A stretch of 64,000 bases of DNA. Origin: UBA5239 sp031548025 (GTDB lineage Bacteria > Verrucomicrobiota > Lentisphaeria > Victivallales > Victivallaceae). The notes under the pieces were generated by a model, which saw only the letters and a list, made by a program, of their open reading frames with translations, searched no databases and had not been told where the DNA came from. Below, piece by piece: positions 8,892-19,730 of the stretch (position 1 is its first letter; every line of letters begins with the position of its first letter). A program made the translations under genes and the position numbers. The stretch is taken from the NCBI GenBank assembly GCA_031548025.1, contig JAVBRM010000058.1, positions 45,707 through 109,706 of the forward strand, given 5' to 3'.

Positions 8892-10541
8892 TTACATCAT
8901 GCCGCCCATTCCTCCCATACCGCCCATACCGCCCATGCCGCCGCCCATCGGGGGAGCAGCTTTTTCGTCTTCTTTCTTGTCGGCAATCAGACATTCGGTG
9001 GTCAAGAGCAGACCAGCGATGGAAGCCGCATTCTGAAGAGCTGAACGGGTGACCTTGGTCGGGTCGAGGATACCGCACTTGAGCATATCGACATATTCGC
9101 CGGTAGCCACGTCGAAACCTTCGTTGACCTTCATTTCCTTGACCTTGGATACGATGATGCTGCCTTCGTAACCGCCGTTGGCGGCCAGCTGACGCAGGGG
9201 TTCTTCGATCGCTTTGGCAATGATGTTGGCGCCGACAGCTTCGTCGCCGGCAAGTTTCAGGCCGGCCAGGGCTTCAGCAGCACGGAGCAGAGCTACGCCG
9301 CCGCCGGGGACGATACCTTCTTCAACCGCGGCGCGGGTAGCATGCAGAGCATCTTCCACGCGGGCTTTCTTTTCTTTCATTTCGGATTCGGTGGCAGCGC
9401 CGACGTTGACGACGGCTACGCCGCCGGCCAGCTTGGCCAGACGTTCCTGGAGCTTTTCACGATCATAATCGGAGGTGGTTTCTTCGATTTCGCGACGGAT
9501 CTGGCCGATACGGCCCATGATCGCGCTCTGAGTACCGGCGCCTTCGACGATGGTGGTGTTTTCTTTGTCAATGCTGATGCGCTTGGCTTTGCCGAGCTGC
9601 TCAACGGTGACGCTTTCGAGCTTCAGGCCGAGATCTTCGGTGATGCAAGTGCCGCCGGTCAGAACAGCGATGTCGCCGAGCATGGCTTTGCGGCGGTCGC
9701 CGAATCCGGGAGCCTTGACGGCACAGATATTCAAGGTGCCGCGCATTTTGTTGATAACCAGAGTGGCCAGGGCTTCGCCTTCGACGTCTTCAGCGATGAT
9801 CAACAACGGTTTACTTTCCTTGGCGACCTGCTGGAGGAGCGGGAGAAGGTCATTCAGATTGCTGATTTTCTTTTCATAGATCAGAATGTAAGCGTCTTCG
9901 AGAGCGACTTCCATTTCTTCGGTATTGGTAACGAAGTAGGGGGAGAGATATCCCTTGTCGAACTGCATGCCTTCGACCACGGAGAGAGTGGTTTCGATGG
10001 TTTTGGCTTCTTCGACGGTGATGGTGCCGTCTTTGCCGACTTTTTCCATGGCGTCGGCAATGATTTCGCCGATGGTGGTGTCGCCGTTGGCGGAAATGGT
10101 GGCGACCTGGGCAACCTGCTCGGTGTCGCTGACTTTCTTGCTGATGGTGCTCAGCTTGACGATCATGGCTTCGACGGCCTTGTCGATGCCGCGCTTGAGG
10201 CTCATCGGATTGGCGCCGGCGGTGACGTTCTTGAGGCCTTCGCGATAAATCGCTTCGGCGAGCACGGTCGCGGTAGTGGTACCGTCACCGGCGATATCGG
10301 AAGTCTTGCTGGCAACTTCTTTGACCATCTGGGCGCCCATATTGGCATAGGGGCATTCGAGTTCGATTTCCTTGGCGACGGTAACGCCGTCCTTGGTTAC
10401 GGTGGGGGAGCCGAATTTCTTGTCGATAACGACGTTACGGCCTTTCGGTCCGAGGGTGGTTTTGACGGCTTTGCTGAGCTGGGAAACGCCGGACAGAACC
10501 TGGCGGCGGGCTTCATCACCAAACATTAACTGTTTAGCCAT
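8892..10541 (-). CDS. groL: Chaperonin GroEL (60 kDa)
   Basis: This is a full-length 549-residue GroEL. Visible are AKQLMFGDEARRQVLSGV, the ATP-binding KFGSPTVTKDGVTVAKEIEL and DIAGDGTTTATVLAEAI, the apical domain, GIVPGGGVALLRA, and the flexible Gly-Met tail (GGMGGMGGMGGMM). The 14-mer ring folds client proteins in the cytoplasm with GroES. It lies 35 bp after groES and has a good ribosome site (AAGGAGAA) before the ATG. No CIRCE element was found upstream of the pair, so HrcA control is not supported here. Confidence 0.98.
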   Translation of the reverse strand: MAKQLMFGDEARRQVLSGVSQLSKAVKTTLGPKGRNVVIDKKFGSPTVTKDGVTVAKEIELECPYANMGAQMVKEVASKTSDIAGDGTTTATVLAEAIYREGLKNVTAGANPMSLKRGIDKAVEAMIVKLSTISKKVSDTEQVAQVATISANGDTTIGEIIADAMEKVGKDGTITVEEAKTIETTLSVVEGMQFDKGYLSPYFVTNTEEMEVALEDAYILIYEKKISNLNDLLPLLQQVAKESKPLLIIAEDVEGEALATLVINKMRGTLNICAVKAPGFGDRRKAMLGDIAVLTGGTCITEDLGLKLESVTVEQLGKAKRISIDKENTTIVEGAGTQSAIMGRIGQIRREIEETTSDYDREKLQERLAKLAGGVAVVNVGAATESEMKEKKARVEDALHATRAAVEEGIVPGGGVALLRAAEALAGLKLAGDEAVGANIIAKAIEEPLRQLAANGGYEGSIIVSKVKEMKVNEGFDVATGEYVDMLKCGILDPTKVTRSALQNAASIAGLLLTTECLIADKKEDEKAAPPMGGGMGGMGGMGGMGGMM

Positions 10542-10576
10542 TGTATGATTCTCCTTAGTTTATATTTAATTAATGA

Positions 10577-10873
10577 TTAACCAACGATCGCGAGGATGTC
10601 GTCTACGCTGATGATCTTGTATTCTTTGTCATTGTATTTGACTTCGGTGCCGCCGTATTTGCTGGTCAGAACCATGTCGCCGACTTTGACATCCATCGGA
10701 ATCTTTTTGCCGCTGTCGTCGAATTTACCGGTACCGACGGCGATAACTTTATATTCCTGGGGCTTTTCTTTCGCGCTGTCAGGGATCACGATCCCGCCTT
10801 TGATCTGTTCGGCCACTTCACAAGTTTCCAGAAGTACCCGGTCGCCAAGAGGTTTAATGTTGACATTCGCCAT
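10577..10873 (-). CDS. groS: Co-chaperonin GroES (10 kDa)
   Basis: The 98-residue protein shows the complete GroES fold: IKPLGDRVLLE at the N-terminus, the mobile loop EVAEQIKGGIVIPDSAKEKP that contacts GroEL, VGDMVLTSKYGGTEVKYNDKEYKIISVDDILAIVG at the end. It caps the GroEL cavity. AAAAAGGAGAC precedes the ATG. groEL follows 35 bp later, so the two are co-transcribed. A hairpin (10942-10964) separates it from dnaK upstream, which may attenuate rather than fully stop read-through. Confidence 0.98.
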   Translation of the reverse strand: MANVNIKPLGDRVLLETCEVAEQIKGGIVIPDSAKEKPQEYKVIAVGTGKFDDSGKKIPMDVKVGDMVLTSKYGGTEVKYNDKEYKIISVDDILAIVG

Positions 10874-10941
10874 TTTTTTGTCTCCTTTTTTGGGTTAAAT
10901 GCTAAATAAATGGTTTTGATTTTGTTCTATACAATAACGAC

Positions 10942-10964
10942 GACGGAGGTTTTCAGGCTCCGTC
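10942..10964 (-). terminator. Hairpin between dnaK and groES
   Basis: GACGGAG (10942-10948) pairs with CTCCGTC (10958-10964). On the minus strand the tail is GTCGTTATTGT rather than a clean T run, so it may be a weak terminator or an RNA-processing site between dnaK and groESL. Confidence 0.45.
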
Positions 10965-10984
10965 TGTCGGTATTTTTATTCATT

Positions 10985-12886
<1,902 letters not shown>

Positions 12887-12931
12887 AATTTTGTTCTCCT
12901 TTTGAATAAATTATTTAATATGTCAGCAATA

Positions 12932-12950
12932 TAAGCAAGAGTCATGCCAA
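12932..12950 (-). promoter_or_regulatory. Candidate sigma-54 promoter of dnaK
   Basis: The minus strand reads TTGGCATGACTCTTGCTTA. This matches the sigma-54 consensus YTGGCACG-N4-TTGCW at all but one position, with the GG and GC doublets 10 bp apart. A sigma-70 pair with normal spacing is not evident nearby. A start about 12 bp downstream of the GC would give a leader of ~38 nt. Confidence 0.55.
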
Positions 12951-12997
12951 CTTTTTAGAATCACGGGGAAAAGACCATTAAAAGCAAGATTGGTCTA

Positions 12998-13042
12998 ATC
13001 GGACGGGTCAGACTTGTTGGACCTGTCGGACTCGTCCGATTT
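12998..13042. repeat. Array of five 9-bp GTCGGACNN units (copy 1)
   Basis: The units are ATCGGACGG, GTCAGACTT, GTTGGACCT, GTCGGACTC and GTCCGATTT. The outer 9 bases (12997-13005 and 13033-13041) form a perfect inverted repeat, so the array can fold into a hairpin followed by a T-rich stretch on the plus strand. Related arrays lie at 17187, 51581, 55822 and 61909. Confidence 0.7.
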
Positions 13043-13109
13043 CTTTTTGGGCTGGGATGTTGCCAGATTTGTCACAGGTGCACATGTGATGTGACATTGT
13101 GTCGCACCG

Positions 13110-14771
13110 TCAAAACAGGGATATCATGATCTCGTGATCGTAGATTTCAAAGGACGCCGGCGGAACGCTTTCTCGAAACTCGCCGCGCTGGATAACCAGA
13201 AGTTTGCCTTTCGGGGTTTCGGCAATCATCTTCCTCAATTGCTCATTATTGATGAAACGATGTTTGGCGTCCTCGTAACTGACTCCATATTCCAGCTCGC
13301 CGGCCGTGTCATACAAGTAGATATCATCGCGCTTCAGCACCCAGCAGGAGGCATGGACGATATTGCGGTGCGCCACGACTACGACATCGGCAGGGATTTT
13401 GCCGGCGATTTTATTCAGGACCAGCCCCTGGGCCTTGCCGTAAAACGGAGTATTCGGCGCGGCCATCATTGAAAGCATAAATGGCCCCACCGCAAAAAGC
13501 ACCAGATAGACCGCCCGCTGCTGCCATTGTTTCGCAGTAATGCTCAGCCACAGAAAAGCGATGGCGACAATTGCCCCGACAACGCAGGTAATCCATTTCA
13601 AGGTCTCGCCCTGGTGGTACAAACCGGGAACCACATCGGCCTCGGCCAGGATTTGATACGCGGCAAAACCGGTCAGGGCGACACTCATCAGGCCGATCAG
13701 GATTTTGGTATGAATGACGTAATAGCGTTCCGATGCCGCGGCGGAGAGGAACTCCCGCAAAATATAAGCTGTCATAATGGCGATAAATGGAAAACAGGGC
13801 AAAATATAGGTTCCCAGCTTGCCGCTGCAGGTGGAAAAGAAGAGAAAAGGAAGAACCAGTGCGCAGAGGCAGAATTTGAACAACCAGTTTTCGAGCAGCG
13901 GACGCAGTTTCTTCCGGCAGATCCAGAAAGCGGCGGGAAGAAGCAGTGCCCACGGCATCATGCCGCCCAGCAGCACCGGGAAATAGAGCCAGAAAGGCTC
14001 GGGGTGCTGCGATTCGTTCTTACCCAGGAAGCGCTCGACGTGCTCCACCCAGGCGAAATAATGCCAGTAATCACCTTCGCGCAGGTGAATAGCGATACCC
14101 CAGGGCAGGATGACCAGAGCTGCGAAAATCAGGGGAATCCACGGCATGGTCAGCATATCGAACCAGCGTTTTTCCCAGGCCAGGAAGGCCGCAATTGCCA
14201 GTCCCGGTACCACAAAACCCACAAAACCCTTAGCTAAAAACGCCAGCCCACAGCAAATACCGAATAAGATCAGATACCATATTTTCCACCTGTTATTATA
14301 GGACGGTATCTGCCAGGCAAACAGGAAAAAGGTTATGGCTCCGGTCAGGAACAGCACCGCCATGGCGTCGAGTGTGGCAAAAGTTCCCACCCCGTAGACC
14401 AGTCCGAAAGTCAGAAAAATTCCGGTCGCGAAAAATGCGATTTCATCATCCTGACGGCAGCGTTTGACCAGCAGCCAGACCAGAAGCGCGGTCAAGCCGG
14501 TTGCAAAGGCCGTCGGAAAGCGGACCCCGAAAGCGTTTTCACCGAAAACCAGCAGCGAAACCGCATTGAGCCAATAACCGAGGACCGGTTTTTCAAAATA
14601 CCGGAATCCGTCCAGACGCGGGACGATCCAATCGTTGTTGGCGATCATTTCGCGGGGAATTTCTCCGTAGCGGAATTCATCCGGGGTCAGCATTGGGCGT
14701 ATGCCCAGCGGCACGATATACATTAAAATATAAATGACAATCAGTCCGATAATATACTTACGGTTCGACAA
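13110..14771 (-). CDS. ArnT/PMT-like membrane glycosyltransferase
   Basis: This 553-residue polytopic protein carries the start of the ArnT/dolichyl-mannosyltransferase-like family: LTPDEFRYGEIPREMI (residues ~28-43) with the catalytic DE-type acidic pair in the first periplasmic loop, then YFEKPVLGYWLNA. About 11-12 hydrophobic segments follow, and the C-terminal ~100 residues are soluble. Such enzymes move a sugar from a lipid carrier to lipid A or another surface acceptor on the periplasmic side. The start is TTG at 14771: the frame has GAGG (overlapping the coaC stop) a few bases upstream, and the next ATG would remove most of the first membrane helix. It is the last gene of the YkgJ-gmk-coaC operon. 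Confidence 0.8.
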   Translation of the reverse strand: MSNRKYIIGLIVIYILMYIVPLGIRPMLTPDEFRYGEIPREMIANNDWIVPRLDGFRYFEKPVLGYWLNAVSLLVFGENAFGVRFPTAFATGLTALLVWLLVKRCRQDDEIAFFATGIFLTFGLVYGVGTFATLDAMAVLFLTGAITFFLFAWQIPSYNNRWKIWYLILFGICCGLAFLAKGFVGFVVPGLAIAAFLAWEKRWFDMLTMPWIPLIFAALVILPWGIAIHLREGDYWHYFAWVEHVERFLGKNESQHPEPFWLYFPVLLGGMMPWALLLPAAFWICRKKLRPLLENWLFKFCLCALVLPFLFFSTCSGKLGTYILPCFPFIAIMTAYILREFLSAAASERYYVIHTKILIGLMSVALTGFAAYQILAEADVVPGLYHQGETLKWITCVVGAIVAIAFLWLSITAKQWQQRAVYLVLFAVGPFMLSMMAAPNTPFYGKAQGLVLNKIAGKIPADVVVVAHRNIVHASCWVLKRDDIYLYDTAGELEYGVSYEDAKHRFINNEQLRKMIAETPKGKLLVIQRGEFRESVPPASFEIYDHEIMISLF

Positions 14772-14778
14772 AACAACC

Positions 14779-15327
14779 TCATTTGTTTACGGCGGCGATG
14801 ACCTTCTCGAGAATCACCGGGACATCTTCCAGCCGCCCGGTTCCGGTGTCGCCGCAGGCTACCCTGCCGACGCCCGGACCGATGATTTCGGCGCCGCGCT
14901 GTTTAAGAATTGCGATATTGGCCTGGACGGCGGGGTGTTCCCACATACGGGGGTTCATCGCCGGGGCCACCAGCAGCGGCCCGCGGTGCGAGAGCGCATA
15001 AGTCGATAACGCGTCATCGGCAATGCCGTGGGCCAGTTTGGCAATGGTGTTAGCCGTGCACGGCGCAATTACCAGCAGACGGCATTGGTCGGCCAGGCTG
15101 ATATGCCGCGGTTCCCACTCCGGAGAATCCCAGAGCGAGGTGGTGACCCGGTTCTGCGACAGGGTCTGGAAGGTCAACGGAGTGACCAGTTTGGCCGCGT
15201 TGGCGGTCATAATTACATGAACATCAAAGCCTTTCTGGACCAACTTGCTGCAGAGATCGGCGGCTTTGTAAGCGCCGATACAGCCGGTAACCCCCAGGGC
15301 GATCGATTTTATGGTATTTTCAGACAT
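14779..15327 (-). CDS. coaC: Phosphopantothenoylcysteine decarboxylase (CoaC, stand-alone)
   Basis: The 182-residue flavoprotein matches the N-terminal half of CoaBC/Dfp: ALGVTGCIGAYKAADL binds FMN, PCTANTIAKLAHGIADD is the substrate-binding segment, and PAMNPRMWEHPA contains the conserved PxMNxxMW motif with the active-site Asn. It decarboxylates 4'-phospho-N-pantothenoylcysteine in coenzyme A synthesis. The frame ends at residue 182, so the CoaB synthetase half is absent here and must be encoded elsewhere or replaced. Its start overlaps the end of gmk by 8 bp. Confidence 0.88.
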   Translation of the reverse strand: MSENTIKSIALGVTGCIGAYKAADLCSKLVQKGFDVHVIMTANAAKLVTPLTFQTLSQNRVTTSLWDSPEWEPRHISLADQCRLLVIAPCTANTIAKLAHGIADDALSTYALSHRGPLLVAPAMNPRMWEHPAVQANIAILKQRGAEIIGPGVGRVACGDTGTGRLEDVPVILEKVIAAVNK

Positions 15328-15958
15328 TGAACAAATCCTCCGGCATCCGCTTGGTAGAGTTTCGCAAAACCCGGATCAGAGAGATCATCTCCGTCACCGA
15401 ATTTTCCAGTTCGTTGTTTACCAGCAGGTAATTATAACGGTTCCAGAAACTTATCTCGTAGGTTGATTTGGCCAGGCGCTTGAGGATCTGCTCCTCGGAA
15501 TCGGATTCCCGGCCGCGCAAACGCCGTTCCAGCTCCTCCAGCGACGGCGGCACCACAAAAATATACTCGGCACAGCGCGCCAACAGCGGATCGGAAGCGG
15601 CGGCCTCCTGAATCTGCATCGCACCTTGGATATCAATATCCAGGAACACATCCTGCCCGGCGGTGACGCCATCGAGGACTTCACTTTTCAGAGTCCCGTA
15701 GAAGTTGCTGAAAACTTCCGCGTGCTCGATAAAATCCCCTTTGCCGATCCGCTGTTTGAATTCCTCGTGAGTCAGGAAAAAGTAATCCTTGCCGTGAACC
15801 TCGCCGGGCCGCGGCGGCCGGGTGGTACACGAAATTGAGAACCTGATATCGGTCATCTGCTGCCGTACCCGCTGGCAGATACTGGTTTTGCCGGCGCCGC
15901 TGGGACCGGATACCACAATTGCCATGCCCAGCGTTTTTTTCCCGTTAATCAGTGCCAT
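15320..15958 (-). CDS. gmk: Guanylate kinase
   Basis: The start at 15958 gives 212 residues, the normal family length. AAGGAG sits just upstream, inside the end of the preceding gene, whose stop is 2 bp away; a longer frame to 16048 would overlap that gene. Signatures are the P-loop VSGPSGAGKTS, the GMP-binding region SCTTRPPRPGEVHGKDYFF and FIEHAEVFSNFYGT, and DIDIQGAMQI. It phosphorylates GMP to GDP in the cytoplasm. In many bacteria gmk is followed by rpoZ and coaBC; here coaC follows directly and no rpoZ is visible. Confidence 0.96.
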   Translation of the reverse strand: MALINGKKTLGMAIVVSGPSGAGKTSICQRVRQQMTDIRFSISCTTRPPRPGEVHGKDYFFLTHEEFKQRIGKGDFIEHAEVFSNFYGTLKSEVLDGVTAGQDVFLDIDIQGAMQIQEAAASDPLLARCAEYIFVVPPSLEELERRLRGRESDSEEQILKRLAKSTYEISFWNRYNYLLVNNELENSVTEMISLIRVLRNSTKRMPEDLFNV

Positions 15959-15960
15959 AT

Positions 15961-16299
15961 TCAGTCTTGCTCCTTTTTGCGTTGGATGGCGGCGCCACAG
16001 TCGTTTTCCCAGCCCTGATGAGCCCATTTTTCCGGAAAAGTACGGCACTGCTCCGGTTTGACCTCCTGAATAAAACAGGCGGGGGGATCATGACGGTAAA
16101 AGACGCAACTGCCGTCTTCCTGATCGGTCAGGGTCAAACTTTTCCGGTCATGGGTCAGATAGGTGTATTTTTTAGTAAACTCATCGGCATTGGTACCGAG
16201 GAATTTCGCGATTTCTTCTATCTCGTCGCCCTTCAACCGGACATAACCCCGCCAACGGCAACAGGCCCCGCAACGAATACATTTGAATTTTTCAGTCAT
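15961..16299 (-). CDS. YkgJ-family cysteine cluster (Fe/Zn-chelating) protein
   Basis: The protein begins KFKCIRCGACCRWRGY, with the CxxCxxCC cluster of the YkgJ family, and ends with further cysteines (SCVFY, PACFIQ, QCRTFP, NDCGAAI). These probably bind a metal or iron-sulfur cluster; the biochemical role is unknown. The start at 16299 (112 residues) is chosen because the upstream extension to 16362 would read through the terminator hairpin at 16316-16349. It is the first gene of the operon with gmk, coaC and the ArnT-like gene, separated from gmk by 2 bp. Confidence 0.8.
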   Translation of the reverse strand: MTEKFKCIRCGACCRWRGYVRLKGDEIEEIAKFLGTNADEFTKKYTYLTHDRKSLTLTDQEDGSCVFYRHDPPACFIQEVKPEQCRTFPEKWAHQGWENDCGAAIQRKKEQD

Positions 16300-16300
16300 A

Positions 16301-16349
16301 GTTATAAACGTATAAGGGGGATATTCCACGAATTGGTGAAATATCCCCC
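16301..16349 (-). terminator. Intrinsic terminator downstream of the 185-residue secreted protein
   Basis: GGGGGATATTCCAC (16316-16329) pairs with GTGAAATATCCCCC (16336-16349) with one mismatch. On the minus strand it is followed by the T-rich TTATACGTTTATAA. It ends the gene at 16369-16926. Confidence 0.75.
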
Positions 16350-16368
16350 GTTTGATTCTCAAAAAACG

Positions 16369-16926
16369 TTATTGAAAACTTTCAAAGGTCAAATCATCGC
16401 CCTTGATGTCGATGAAGATGAAACCAAGGAGCGCATCCACCCAGTCAATCGGGTGAATCGACAGATCGACTTCGACCAAACCGGCCCCGAGCGTACCGCC
16501 GATTTCCCAGTAGTCGATGGCGCCTTTATGATAATCGAAAGGCTGTTGGCCCGGATTGGTGAATCCTTCGACTTCCAGGAGGAACGGTGAAACCCAGCGG
16601 GTATGGTTGCGGCGTTCGATATTGGCCCCGCCGATACAAGTGAAATACCAACTCCAGCCATCTTGCAGCGCACCGCCGTACTGACGGTTGACATCTTTGA
16701 TCGCCTTGGCGGTGATGCCGAATCCGGCGCCGATCTGGACGGCGTGAGTCAAACGAAGTTCCGCTCTGAGTGTCGGGCCGACACCGATGTTCAAAGTAAA
16801 AGCGTCCAGAATATCGAGAATACGGTTCGGCACATAAAGCGCCACTTTATCAACCCATTGAGCCTGAGTTGCCGCGCCGCTGAACATTATCACCGCAAAC
16901 GCCGTTCCCAACAAAAACTTTCTCAT
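16369..16926 (-). CDS. Conserved secreted protein, possible outer-membrane beta-barrel
   Basis: The 185-residue protein has a signal peptide (MRKFLLGTAFAVIMFSGAATQA). The mature part begins WVDKVALYVPNRILDILDAFTLNIGVGP and continues with alternating Gly-rich short strands (IGAGFGITAKAI, WEIGGTLGAGLVEVDLSIHPIDWVDALLG). Short amphipathic strands and a near-terminal hydrophobic-aromatic strand hint at a small barrel, but no named domain is recognised. Proteins with the VPNRILDxLDxF start occur in the PVC group as conserved hypotheticals. It is monocistronic: a terminator follows and a long intergenic repeat region precedes it. Confidence 0.6.
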   Translation of the reverse strand: MRKFLLGTAFAVIMFSGAATQAQWVDKVALYVPNRILDILDAFTLNIGVGPTLRAELRLTHAVQIGAGFGITAKAIKDVNRQYGGALQDGWSWYFTCIGGANIERRNHTRWVSPFLLEVEGFTNPGQQPFDYHKGAIDYWEIGGTLGAGLVEVDLSIHPIDWVDALLGFIFIDIKGDDLTFESFQ

Positions 16927-17049
16927 TGCAAAACCTCGTATTTATAATTACAAAATATAATTCATGATTCAACCATTCGTTATAATAATCTGAATTTCAG
17001 CTTATTCAAATTATTTTTTATCTTTTTTATCGATTTTCACGCAAAAAAT

Positions 17050-17186
17050 GTCCTGAGACAAGTCCGCCAAAAGGCAAAAGACGAAAAAGACCGAAAGGAC
17101 TTAAGGGACAGCTTTAGCTCAAAACCCAACTGTCCTTTGCGTCATTTTTGTCCTTTGATTCGACTTTTGGCGGGCTCGTCTCCTGA
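17050..17186. repeat. Facing pair of CGCCAAAA-type intergenic repeats
   Basis: The left copy (GTCCGCCAAAAGGC..., ...CGAAAGGACTTAAGGGACAG) and the reverse complement of the right copy (GAGCCCGCCAAAAGTCGAA, TCAAAGGACAAAAATGACG) share the same order of blocks. The pair forms a long imperfect inverted repeat around ~17120. Single copies related to it lie at 33474-33535 and 55908-55996. Confidence 0.6.
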
Positions 17187-17215
17187 CCGGACAGGTCGGA
17201 CCCGTCCGGCGGGTC
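17187..17215. repeat. GTCGGACNN array (copy 2, three units)
   Basis: CCGGACAG, GTCGGACCC and GTCCGGCGG follow one another. CCGGAC (17187-17192) and GTCCGG (17204-17209) form an inverted repeat. It directly abuts the CGCCAAAA repeat. Confidence 0.6.
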
Positions 17216-17278
17216 TGGTAAGCCGGATATCTGATTTTTTTTGAAAATTAACTTTTATTATTCCCGCCTTAATATATT

Positions 17279-18145
17279 TTAAAATTTCTCGTGGTCGCTT
17301 TTTTGAAGTTGCCGGCGGCGGTATTCCAGCGGTGTTATGCCGGTGTGCTTTCTGAAAATACGGTGAAAGTATTCGATACTGCTGAACCCGGCGCGCTGAG
17401 CGGCCTCGCGGATGGTGATTTCCGACCTCAATAACAGGTTACTTGCATAATTCAGGCGCTGGCGATTGACGAGTTCGGTCAACCCGGTATTGAAATATTC
17501 CTTCAGCAACCGGCTGGTTCGGGACTCGCTGAGCTCGAGAAATTCCGCCAGTGTGTCGAGACTGATTCCTTTGTTGTAATTTCGGACGATGAATTGTTCG
17601 ATTTCGGTTTTACGCCCCGGCTGGGCCGGAGTTGCCGGGAGTTCGACATCGCAGATAATCTCCGAAATACAGCACGAGAGCATATAACCGAGATTGGCGA
17701 TATGCTCCATGCCTTGCACATCGAGGCCAGGCAGTTTCTTCTGCATCGGTGTGGGCAGTTTCCGCGACTGCACGATCAGGGAATTCACGGGCAACGGAGC
17801 GGCGGCCCGAAACGGCCCCATAAAGATTACCCCGTACAGGATGTCACCCTTCAGCACCGGGACCACCAGTTCCAGCACCTGATAAGGACAGAGCTTGAAA
17901 AACGGGGTGCGGCAGGTTTCCAGATGATGCTGGACCGCACTTCGGTCGAATTTTATGCAGCGGTGATCCTGCTCCGGAAGCATTTTTTTCAGCTCGATGC
18001 AATACTGATTCTGGTGATAGAGCGGGATATTCGGAATATGCTCCAGGATATGCCGGTAGAAATCGTGAAAACAGATATGGCAATTGCCGAGGGTTTCCAC
18101 TGTATTGATAATCGATTTGAGCTGTTTTTCCAGATTCGTTTTCAT
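17279..18145 (-). CDS. AraC-family regulator with PocR-type sensor domain
   Basis: The 288-residue protein has two parts. Residues ~10-165 look like a PocR sensory domain: CHICFHDF, later HRCIKFDRSAVQHHLETCRTPFFKLCP, then LELVVPVLKGDILYGVIFMGPF, with the Cys/His pattern thought to bind small hydrocarbon-type ligands or a metal. Residues ~185-285 are two AraC helix-turn-helix motifs: ISLDTLAEFLELSESRTSRLLKEYF and ITIREAAQRAGFSSIEYFHRIFRKHTGITPLEYRR. It probably binds DNA as a dimer. Its ATG follows a tandem heptanucleotide array that supplies the Shine-Dalgarno-like GAGAG (18154-18188). The target genes are not apparent. Confidence 0.85.
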   Translation of the reverse strand: MKTNLEKQLKSIINTVETLGNCHICFHDFYRHILEHIPNIPLYHQNQYCIELKKMLPEQDHRCIKFDRSAVQHHLETCRTPFFKLCPYQVLELVVPVLKGDILYGVIFMGPFRAAAPLPVNSLIVQSRKLPTPMQKKLPGLDVQGMEHIANLGYMLSCCISEIICDVELPATPAQPGRKTEIEQFIVRNYNKGISLDTLAEFLELSESRTSRLLKEYFNTGLTELVNRQRLNYASNLLLRSEITIREAAQRAGFSSIEYFHRIFRKHTGITPLEYRRRQLQKSDHEKF

Positions 18146-18149
18146 CGTA

Positions 18150-19537
<1,388 letters not shown>

Positions 19538-19562
19538 GATTCCCTTAATGTTTGTTTATGAT

Positions 19563-19591
19563 AATATAAAATTGCCGCAATATTTTTTCAA
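19563..19591 (-). promoter_or_regulatory. Promoter of the Asp-rich protein gene
   Basis: On the minus strand TTGAAA (19591-19586) and TATATT (19568-19563) are 17 bp apart, 26 bp before the ATG at 19537. Confidence 0.6.
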
Positions 19592-19657
19592 CCGGGAAAA
19601 GTGTAATTTCAAGTTGTTGGGCTTTAATATCCCATGAAAGAATTTTTTTTGTCGAAA

Positions 19658-19702
19658 AATTGGACTATGCCACTTGAAATTGGTGTAGTCCAATTGTATA
19701 AT
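19658..19702 (+). promoter_or_regulatory. Promoter and operator of the glutamate mutase operon
   Basis: TTGAAA (19674-19679) and TATAAT (19697-19702) are 17 bp apart. A perfect 10-bp inverted repeat, AATTGGACTA (19658-19667) and TAGTCCAATT (19686-19695), brackets the -35 box with an 18-bp spacer. The right arm fills the gap up to the -10 box, so a bound regulator would block polymerase. The GntR gene next to it is the obvious candidate. Confidence 0.75.
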
Positions 19703-19730
19703 AAGATAAATACAGACGAGGAACGGCTTT

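Larger units (their letters stand above)
16927..17278. other. Gene-free intergenic region with repeats
   Basis: No coding sequence is supported in these 352 bp. They hold two facing copies of the CGCCAAAA repeat (17050-17111 and 17130-17186) and a GTCGGACNN array (17187-17215). The right end is the 3' flank of the AraC-type gene, and the left end is the AT-rich upstream region of the secreted protein gene. Confidence 0.7.

Noticed and set aside
9342..10529. 395-codon open frame antisense to groEL
   Set aside because: It is a shadow of the strongly biased groEL codon usage on the other strand; it has no ribosome site and its product is a low-complexity Gly/Phe/Asp mix.
10874..10984. CIRCE element before groES
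   Set aside because: No TTAGCACTC-N9-GAGTGCTAA or close variant in the dnaK-groES interval or before dnaK.
15959..16048. Longer start of gmk
   Set aside because: It overlaps the YkgJ-type gene; the ATG at 15958 has AAGGAG and gives the normal family length.
16300..16362. Longer start of the YkgJ-type gene
   Set aside because: The extra codons are encoded by a terminator hairpin belonging to the gene upstream.
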